From: Mortierella sp. BCC40632
Lineage: Eukaryota > Mortierellomycota > Mortierellomycetes > Mortierellales > Mortierellaceae
NCBI GenBank assembly: GCA_011634665.1
Contig: WAEK01000014.1
Location: forward strand, 1,098,501-1,162,500
Length of the DNA stretch: 64,000 nt
Direction: 5' to 3'
Under the pieces are notes generated by a model that had not been told where the DNA came from, did no database searches, and was given only the letters and a program-made list of their open reading frames with translations. Shown here piece by piece: positions 57,016 to 64,000 of this stretch; the stretch's first letter is position 1, and every line of letters begins with the position of its first letter. Made by a program: the position numbers and the translations under genes.

Positions 57016-57609
57016 ATGAGCAAGACCAACACTGCAGAGGAGCTTGACCGGCCAGACTGCAAGCGAGCAAAGATTTCTAAGGATGTCGGTAGGTGCCTTG
57101 ACTCTCTCTCACTCTTTCCGATCAGTTCCTCGGCCCTTCTCGCGATCTTGTTTCCTCATTCCTTTCCTCACTTTCATGCTGCTCCAACAGCCCTTATTAG
57201 AAAACGAGCGCCTTTGCGACCCCCTACAATGTACTCTGACATTTATGTCACTAAGACATCCTCCTACAAGGGCCAGCTCGTCCGTGCAAAGAAGCTCTTA
57301 CTCCAAGATGGGCAACCCTTCATCACTATCCGGGCCATGAGTGCAGCCATTGAGCGAGCCATATCCCTGGCCATGAGTATTAGTACAGCCTGTTCGGGTC
57401 AAGTCCGTTGCCAAACAGAAACCTGTACGGTAGATCTCGTGGACGATGTCATTCCTTTGGACACTGAGAAGGATTTTGACGTGAACTGTCGCCAAAATTC
57501 AGCTATCCATATTCGCATCGAGTTGATCCAACCCATGCCTAGGGCAACAATTTCAAGGGATATCAGGAAGAGAATGAAGTCGAGCAAACGGTCACTACTT
57601 CACCACTGA
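57016..57609 (+). CDS. POP7: RNase P/MRP subunit Pop7 (RPP20), Alba fold
   Basis: This is a protein subunit of RNase P and RNase MRP, needed for tRNA 5' processing and pre-rRNA cleavage, and pairs with Pop6/RPP25. Two exons (57016-57088, 57191-57609) give 163 aa. The Alba domain is clear: YSDIYVTKTSSYKGQLVRAK, ITIRAMSAAIERAISLAMSI and IHIRIELIQ. The 102-nt intron is a multiple of three and has no in-frame stop, so both spliced and unspliced messages are readable; the spliced form gives a normal Pop7 length and the intron translation is Ser/Phe/His-rich without likeness to the family. The basic C-terminus (SRDIRKRMKSSKRS) may contact RNA. Confidence 0.88.
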   Translation: MSKTNTAEELDRPDCKRAKISKDVGRCLDSLSLFPISSSALLAILFPHSFPHFHAAPTALIRKRAPLRPPTMYSDIYVTKTSSYKGQLVRAKKLLLQDGQPFITIRAMSAAIERAISLAMSISTACSGQVRCQTETCTVDLVDDVIPLDTEKDFDVNCRQNSAIHIRIELIQPMPRATISRDIRKRMKSSKRSLLHH

Positions 57610-58731
57610 TTCAGCTTTTACTACCCACTTCCTCGCAACCACTCTTCCTACACACTTCACCCATTACGACAACAGCAGCAGTCACCACTTTGAAGTTTGA
57701 TCTTCACTCTTTTCTCCTTTGTACTATAGCAAACATTTCGACAGAAATATATGTCACCGACGTTGGTTACTAGCTGGCTCGGCGAATTCGGCACTAGTAG
57801 ACTAATACAGGAGCATCGAAGACATTGTATCGCGTGGGATTACAGAATGAAGAAAGCCCGAGGAAAAAGACGACTGTTGGAGAATAGCATGACCAAAGAT
57901 CGTTTGACACCATAGTGAGATCACATTGCATTCAGGACTTTTCTACATTATCCTTCAGTCGCTCGTACTTCAGGCTAGGGCAAACATGCCATTGTACATT
58001 TATCCTTTATCCGGAACGACACTTCAAAAAAAAAAAAAGAGCTAAGGATGCAGACGCTTTTTTTATTCCTTTTTTCGGAGTATTATACAAACCTTTTTGC
58101 TCAATAACCCACCCAAAAGCATTTGAACAATACAACGATATTTCAGGGATTTCCACTCCAATACCTGCGCTTCTTGAACTCCTCTGCTTTTCACCATGAA
58201 TCATACGCCCATTTCACGGAGCATGCGCCTATCTTTCTCTGTTACCACAATTGGGCTTCACACACTATCTGCATCAGTGACTAAAAGTCATAGATCGGCG
58301 TCTTGTTCAGATAAGGGAACATATCTCCTAGTGGTCGAATGAATGTCAACTGGAGCAGGCGCTAGTATTATACGCTACAGGAGCGACAATCCTTTAGATT
58401 GTCTTGCCAGTCGTTTAAGATTCAGCGAGCATTTTGCCTTGGTGAAAAATACATGTAGATATTTTGGGTGGGCTTACAGGACTGTTGGAGTTATCATTTC
58501 ATCTATTGGTTTTTCCATTCTTATTTTCGTGAATTGCCCTTGTTTCCGTTGCATGAGGTTACTGCGAAAGAGGCTGTTAATCCTCAGAAAGGCGGTGCAA
58601 ACCGAGGTCAAAAATAATTGAAATTCTCTTTGCTTAGCAGCCATTCTATTAGAGTTGACTAGGCTAGATCCATACAGAATCCCTGGCTACTCACTATCTC
58701 GTTCCCCATATAAACCCCCTCCCATGCCTCT
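57610..58731. other. Intergenic with one unassigned small open frame
   Basis: A plus-strand frame at 58343-58621 (92 codons, ATG start) has one hydrophobic segment (VGVIISSIGFSILIFVNCPC) followed by a basic tail (RLLRKRLLILRKA). It could be a tiny membrane protein but has no other support. The rest (57610-58340) shows nothing beyond an A12 run near 58026. Confidence 0.4.
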
Positions 58732-59488
58732 TCAGGGACTTCCACCAGTAACACTGTTGGCCAATTTTTCAGATTCTTTACGAAGCCTCTCACGCTTCTT
58801 AGCAGCGGCTCTCTCCGCCATCTCACAGACCCCTGCAACCACCGGCAACATCCCGAGTTGACGCTCGACGGTCATCGCATCTGCGAACGCCAAATGATCA
58901 TTCGAATCCTGACTAGATGCTATTGTCGTTGGTGTAGCCGTTGTCGTCTCGATCATCGACTTGGGCAGTGGGTGTTGATGGAGTAGCTCCAGCTCGCTAA
59001 TGTCAACCAGGCCACGACCCCACCTCGCCTCCGATTCTGTTCCGGCTGAACCTTCCCTGAGTACCTTCTCCGTAGGAGAGGGATTCTCACTCTTGAACTT
59101 GAAGGACAAGGGTGAGGAAGCACTCGAAGTCATTCGTCGCTTGAGCTCCTCACGCAACATTGTATATGATCGCGTATTTGGATGTGCCAACTGTGAATAG
59201 CGATTCAACATGTTCAGTTCCTCACGCAACGTCTCGTAACGAAAGTTCACTCGGATATCGGGAACATTGGTCTTGGTCATGTCATTCCCTTGGATTCCAG
59301 GCAGGTACCATCGACGACCAATGCAGTGTTTCTTGATCCGGTTCTCGAACCCAGACTGTGCTACCGAGTTTCGAGAGATCTCGCACATATCTGCAGCTGA
59401 CAGTTTCCAGATCTAGAATGGCCCGATCCAGTCCACAAAGAGAATAGTTCCTCTCAATAGTTAGTTGGTGTCATCTATGGTTACCTCT

Positions 59489-59523
<35 letters not shown>

Positions 59524-61972
59524 GGACAAGGGAGCTCCTCTTTTCCTTTTCTCTTTCAATTTTTTACCTGGGCTGCAACACTATACTCTTCGATCAGCGG
59601 CTCCTTTGTGAAATGGAACTGAAGAGGATCGTCTGTGCTCAGACTGACGTTCAGTCCTCGGTGAAAGAATGTAGGGAATGGGTTCCTCTCATAATCGAGA
59701 AAGAGGGCATTGTTCGAAAGAGGTGACATGGCAATGCCCATTTGGGTCAAGTAATAAAGATATTGGAGCGCAGGGACTTTGCGAAGCAGGATACCATGTG
59801 AAATTCCGAATGAAGTGAGGAAGGCGGAGGTCAAGTGATCTGTATCTCCTGCCTCACCACAGTGGGGTCTCAAGACAAATGTATCTAGAATCCAACGTAC
59901 AAATAGTCGCCTATTAGTGTGTAGAATAGAAAAAATTGGCGAGATAACGATCAAGGAGGAGTAAGGGGAGACTTGTCATGAATTGAACCATTCTTACTAA
60001 ATTTCCTCCGCTGTCGCAAGGCGTTAAGACTTGTCATGTTGGCGAACATGTAATAGATGTAGTAGCTATAAGGAGGATTCAAGGAAATCGTCCAAGCTCG
60101 CGGATATGGATATTTCTTGTAGATACGCCTTTCTGCTTTGGATTCGTCGTCGACCGAATCAAAACCGACCACACGCTGCAAGAAAATATGAAGATTTGGG
60201 TGACTCGAAGGATCGACCGAGACCTCAAAAAGAGGCTTAAAGATGTTGGACAACACCTTTTCAAAGTTTTCAACTGTCTTGTTTGACTTGTAGACATTGT
60301 ACAGTCGAGGGATTTGAATCAACCATCGGACGTTGGGTGAGAAGAGTTTGTTGTCGACGACCCAGTCGGCAAGTTTGTCCCATTCAGATTCACTACGGCC
60401 GTAAATCGATATCCGATACTCGGCCATCTGATACTTGCTCTGTTCTAGATCCGATATAACCTCTACACAACACCGCCATCATCGTCACAGGGAACACCGC
60501 GTAAAAAGAACATGAGTAAACCAATAGATCTATTGACACAGCTTGGAAATGTGTAACATGCAATGCAGTTACTCCTTCCTTTTTTCCACTTCTTTCCCCT
60601 CCTCCCCTCCTTCCCTTCCCAAAGAAATCTCCATAGACTCACCTTTAGTCAGGTCTGCAAGATACCGACCTTTGATCTTGTTGTCTGTCTTCAAAAAGAT
60701 CTCTCGAAGACGAGACTCCCCGACTGGATTGTACTTTAGGTTGAACTTGTCAAAGCGGTGGAAAGAATCCTTGTGGGCATGCATGTCCAGTGTGTCGATA
60801 CTGAGGTCATAAGCCGTCAAGTGAAGACTCTGGAACACCTGCTCCAGAGTCAGATCCTTGCCATCCCTAAAGATGACCATGTCATCGGGTGATCCTCGTA
60901 GCTTTGACTTGATAAACTGTAAAAGATGCTTCTGATTCATACAGGAGCTATGATGAACGTGTGTATCCACCTTTCGAACATTATAAAAGTCTCGATGAGG
61001 GACGCGTTTGGTTTCGGCCAGCTCCTCGTATTCGTTCAAGAGGATGTACATGTTCCATTTGCTCTCAAGGTATTTGAGACGACGGAAGGCAAAGCTCTTG
61101 GTAGGACCATCAGAGATCACAGAGAGGACAAAATCAAGATCAAGAAAATATTCCTTCGGAGTCGGGACCTTGATCATGGGCTTTCTCGCATCTTTGTCAG
61201 CTTGGGACGTATACACCTTTTTACACACATACACATACACATACACACAAATTCATACACACAACAAATCAAGTCTGGTTAGAGTGTAAACAATCCATCG
61301 AATCAAGAGGAGACGTCCTTTTCTTCTTTTCTCTTTTCTCACTCCTCTCTTTCTCACAAAAGAGATGCCTACCTGGTATACTCCTGTGCTATCGAGCTCA
61401 AAGAGGTACTCGCAAGGCCCAGGAATAGGGACCTCATCTTGAACAAAGTCACTTCCAATGCTACCGGGTCCATCTGTCACTCGTCCAGGGTTCTCTGGCC
61501 GTGGCCAAGAAGGTGGTTGTGGAGGTGGATAGATGACCCAATCATCTTGATCGCTTGGGTTGTCTCCGACCCGTTGACAAGAGACCTTCATGTACTTGTC
61601 GCGTAGGTCGAGACACTTTTGGAAGTTTGTATAGAGCTCCTGAAGCTCTTGAGTGACTTCATCAGCGGGTGCAAAATTTGGCTTGGTCTTTTCTTCTTCC
61701 AAAGGTTCTTCCATAATGCCTGCATTACCATCCAAGACTCGGATATTCTCTGGGGCGCTGTCAAACAAAGATGGTGTCGAGTTTAACGTTGGTAATGGTG
61801 TCGTGAGTCCACTAGTCGACGAACGCGAAGGCGTATGGGTCTCGCGTGCAAGATATTTGTTGTCCTCCTAGAAACATATAATAGAGAACGGTCGGCAAGT
61901 CTCAGCTTCCCTATCCTTGTGCAGTATCTCCTCACCCCCTCTTCCTCAGTGCAAAACCTGATACACCGTGCA

Positions 61973-62006
<34 letters not shown>

Positions 62007-62277
62007 CTTCGTCGAGTCTTGCCTGCTTGAGCGCCCTGTCATTGTAATAAGTATAGAAGGCATTGGTTCCGCTGGTCCGTCTTTTTAATGGTTCGTGGCT
62101 AGGTGTGCTTGAGCGCGACTCGTCTGCGAGAGCAGTGGGCACTTCGAACGAGTCTTCCCTGGCGTCCACACTTCCTGGCACAGCCTCGAAGGCTCCTGAC
62201 TCAGTCGAAGAGGCAGAGGCCGACTCTGTTGAAGAGACGTCCCCATGTCCAGCAGGGCCCAAGTGATGATTACACAT
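58732..62277 (-). CDS. AMD1: AMP deaminase
   Basis: This cytosolic zinc enzyme converts AMP to IMP and ammonia and sets the adenylate balance. Six exons (62277-62023, 61867-61373, 61216-60643, 60462-59998, 59884-59568, 59412-58732) give 928 aa with all phases consistent. Metal and active-site motifs are [40 protein letters not shown] and [20 protein letters not shown]. The N-terminal 150 residues are variable and Ser/Glu-rich, as usual; [11 protein letters not shown] marks the start of the conserved part. Intron 1 (62022-61868) is best read as GC-AG (CAG then GCAAGA), because no GT donor gives the right phase; it contains an A31 run in the sense strand. The start at 62277 is the Met after a possible leader splice, and longer starts cannot be ruled out. 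Confidence 0.93.
59491..59522 (+). repeat. T32 homopolymer in an AMP deaminase intron
   Basis: The T run lies inside intron 5 of the AMP deaminase gene (A in the sense strand). It is one of many such tracts in the window's introns. Confidence 0.8.
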
Positions 62278-62638
62278 GTCCTTGATTTGTCTGGTGGTTG
62301 GTAAATGTTGTGATCGAGAAATGGAGAATGGAACAAAGAAAGGGAATTCTGTCGCAAAAGCAAGCATATTATGTCGCAGAGGACAGGAAAACCGAACAGT
62401 GACACAACGCCCATGGCTAACGCCCAATCGTAGTCTCAACAGCTTGGAACTAGGGGGACTGTTGGTCCTGACCTGTCTGCATTTTTATTAGTTGCTAACC
62501 AAGTGCAAACAGTAAAGTCCTCGGGTCTTCATGCCCTTTTATTTACTCTTCTTCCTCTTCTTCCTCTTCTCTCTTTCTCTTTCTCTCTCTCTCTCTCTCT
62601 TTATCTATATATCTATCTCTCAGTGCTAGATGGACTTT
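62278..62638. other. Short intergenic region between AMP deaminase and the surface protein gene
   Basis: The region contains pyrimidine-rich sequence and a CT run (62570-62600). I see no gene. Confidence 0.5.
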
Positions 62639-63478
62639 CTATAGAGCCAGCATCGCTGCTATCCAAGTTCCCAGTCCAACAGTCATCACCAGGCCCATCC
62701 ATCCTCGCTCAGAGAGAGACTCTCGGAGGACAGAGCCGGGAACTCCACTCTTGTCGGGCACCTTGTTACCATTAAAGGTCGCTCCACATAACTGATGGAA
62801 AGCATCAACGTAGTTTTCGAGGTGATTGGCTTGGAGAACATTCAATTGATTCAGTTGCTGAGTCTTTGTGAAGCAGTCAATGCAATAAGGGTAGGCATCC
62901 AGGGCCTTGTAGGTGCAAATACACTTTAAGAAAGGCAGCAGAGACTCATATGTGGTGTTGGGCGTGATCGGGTAGGTGTCCTGATTCGCAATCACATTAC
63001 AACGTGACAAGGTTGGGAATGTGCCATAGCAAGTCGAACAACTAGAGATGTTCTGAGGGAAAAGAGCTGGGGTCGTTGGCAAGGGTAACGGACTTGCTAC
63101 TGGGACAGGGTACGACCCAAACCCAATGGTCGTGAATGGCTGGACTGGGACAGGTGGAGGCGGTACAGTTGGCACGGGTGGAGGTGGGGCTGTTGTTGCA
63201 GAACCGGAGGTTGTATTCGCCGGCTTGTTAGCGTCATTCCCTGCTACTGTCGTACTCGGTGCCTTGGAGCCTCCGTTGGACGAGGCTTGTGCTGGGGAAG
63301 CCGCCAAGTCTGGTGGGACAAAAGTCTCTCCAGACGGTCCTGCGATAATATTGGGTCCGCTATAAATCTGACCGTGGACGGTCCATGCTGGTCCCAGAAA
63401 AAACGCCTGGAATAAAAAGTTGGCGATTAGGTAGAGGAGCAGCGACGATCCTGTAAGGTTTCCGCGTACGGCTTTCAT
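62639..63478 (-). CDS. GPI-anchored cysteine-rich cell surface protein
   Basis: The single-exon gene encodes 279 aa. A long basic-hydrophobic N-terminus (MKAVRGNLTGSSLLLYLIAN, then FLFQAFFLGPAWTVHG) looks like a signal peptide. A Ser/Thr/Pro-rich spacer with polyPro-Val repeats follows, then a domain with eight cysteines (SSCSTCYGT, LSRCN, LKCICTY, YCIDCF and QLCG). The last 20 residues are hydrophobic (WMGLVMTVGLGTWIAAMLAL) after a small-residue stretch, matching a GPI attachment signal. I do not recognise the cysteine domain. A role at the wall or membrane is inferred from layout alone. The start at 63478 is chosen because upstream codons are a GGA/TCC microsatellite. Confidence 0.82.
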   Translation of the reverse strand: MKAVRGNLTGSSLLLYLIANFLFQAFFLGPAWTVHGQIYSGPNIIAGPSGETFVPPDLAASPAQASSNGGSKAPSTTVAGNDANKPANTTSGSATTAPPPPVPTVPPPPVPVQPFTTIGFGSYPVPVASPLPLPTTPALFPQNISSCSTCYGTFPTLSRCNVIANQDTYPITPNTTYESLLPFLKCICTYKALDAYPYCIDCFTKTQQLNQLNVLQANHLENYVDAFHQLCGATFNGNKVPDKSGVPGSVLRESLSERGWMGLVMTVGLGTWIAAMLAL

Positions 63479-64000
63479 GGCTGTTTGCCTAGGGCGGAGG
63501 AGGAGGAGGAGGAGGAGGAGGAGGAGGAGGAGGAGAAAGACTGTATTAAGAAGGACTAGAAAAGAGAAATGGAGAGGAGGAACCGGGTGGGCAGTGGAGA
63601 GGAACTTGTTGAGTCGGCTAAGCACGGACAGACAGGAGTGAAACGAGTAAAAAGAGGACAGAAATGCCTGCGTCAAATCTCTTTCGGCTCTATCGCAGGA
63701 CCACAACGTCTCTTCTGGCTTCTTTTGTGTTAGGCAACATCTGTCGACTGGCGATATGCGAAAATGGCCTTATTCTGTGAGGTGGCTATATTTGATCCTG
63801 ACGCGGTCCAGTACAAGGAGACGGCTCTTTTTTTTTCCCTTTGAACAAAGGGGAGAATGAAGGGGGGCCGACGGAGCAGGCACCTTGGACACGTCCTGAG
63901 GAGGTGTGTCGTATCTGTAAGGGAGCGAGCAAGAGCAAAAGCATTAGGGAGGAGAATCCAGGGGAGTTGCCCCTACGTCCTGGTCTTGTTTTCTTGCCTC
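63479..64000. other. Upstream region of the surface protein gene, right window edge
   Basis: A (GGA)n microsatellite lies at about 63494-63535, immediately upstream of the start. I see no gene up to the window end. Confidence 0.55.

Noticed and set aside
1..64000. CRISPR arrays, operons, Shine-Dalgarno sites
   Set aside because: The sequence is eukaryotic with spliceosomal introns; no array of regular spaced repeats was seen.

Overview
The window is a piece of a filamentous fungal nuclear genome. I count 21 intact protein genes, one gene cut by the left edge, two tandem micro-genes for secreted peptides, and one dead transposase. Most genes have short introns (about 45-460 nt, one of 829 nt) with GT-AG ends. 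The gene content (Ftr1, Acr3, Alo-type lactone oxidase, Crooked-neck, RPC19, POP7, HELLS/Irc5, AMP deaminase, mitoribosomal proteins), long A/T homopolymers inside introns, and several families of tiny cysteine-rich secreted proteins suggest an early-diverging fungus, most likely Mucoromycota close to Mortierellaceae. That placement is inference from style and gene content, not from a search.

Layout. 1-2096: 3' part of a sugar-lactone oxidase. 2722-4487: head-to-head genes for mitochondrial ribosomal proteins uS14m and uL6m. 5045-6473: cytosolic uS17 (RPS11) with a long first intron. 6827-8695: high-affinity iron permease FTR1, with overlapping near-matches to an iron-responsive GATA site upstream. 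8696-15886: a gene-poor stretch with simple repeats, decayed coding sequence and one spliced 88-aa secreted 8-cysteine protein. 15887-18873: an arsenic resistance island (ArsC, ArsH, ACR3), all with intron-free coding regions. 20416-23359: secreted S41-type peptidase, divergent from a vacuolar-type amino acid transporter (24179-26994). 27283-31532: a disordered acidic nuclear-looking protein divergent from a CCCH/methyltransferase protein. 33615-35372: ATF/CREB-like bZIP factor. 37039-43613: SURF4/Erv29, RPC19 and the splicing factor CLF1/CRNKL1. 43614-50960: a mobile-looking compartment with a tandem duplication carrying two 59-aa secreted cysteine peptides, low-copy hairpin repeats and a degraded Mutator-like transposase. 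50960-52768: mitochondrial transcription factor B. 53023-57609: HELLS/Irc5 remodeller divergent from POP7. 58732-62277: AMP deaminase. 62639-63478: a GPI-anchored cysteine-rich surface protein.

How the genes work together. The arsenic island is the only clear pathway: ArsC would reduce arsenate, ACR3 would export arsenite, and ArsH would act on methylated or organic arsenicals as a flavin oxidoreductase. The ArsC is of the bacterial low-molecular-weight-phosphatase fold, not the rhodanese-type Acr2 used by yeast, so transfer from bacteria is a testable idea. Several housekeeping pairs are divergent over short shared promoters. The most unusual parts are the arsenic island, the secreted cysteine peptide loci next to transposon debris, and two probable GC-AG introns (one of them in a splicing factor gene). 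No tRNA, rRNA or CRISPR was recognised.
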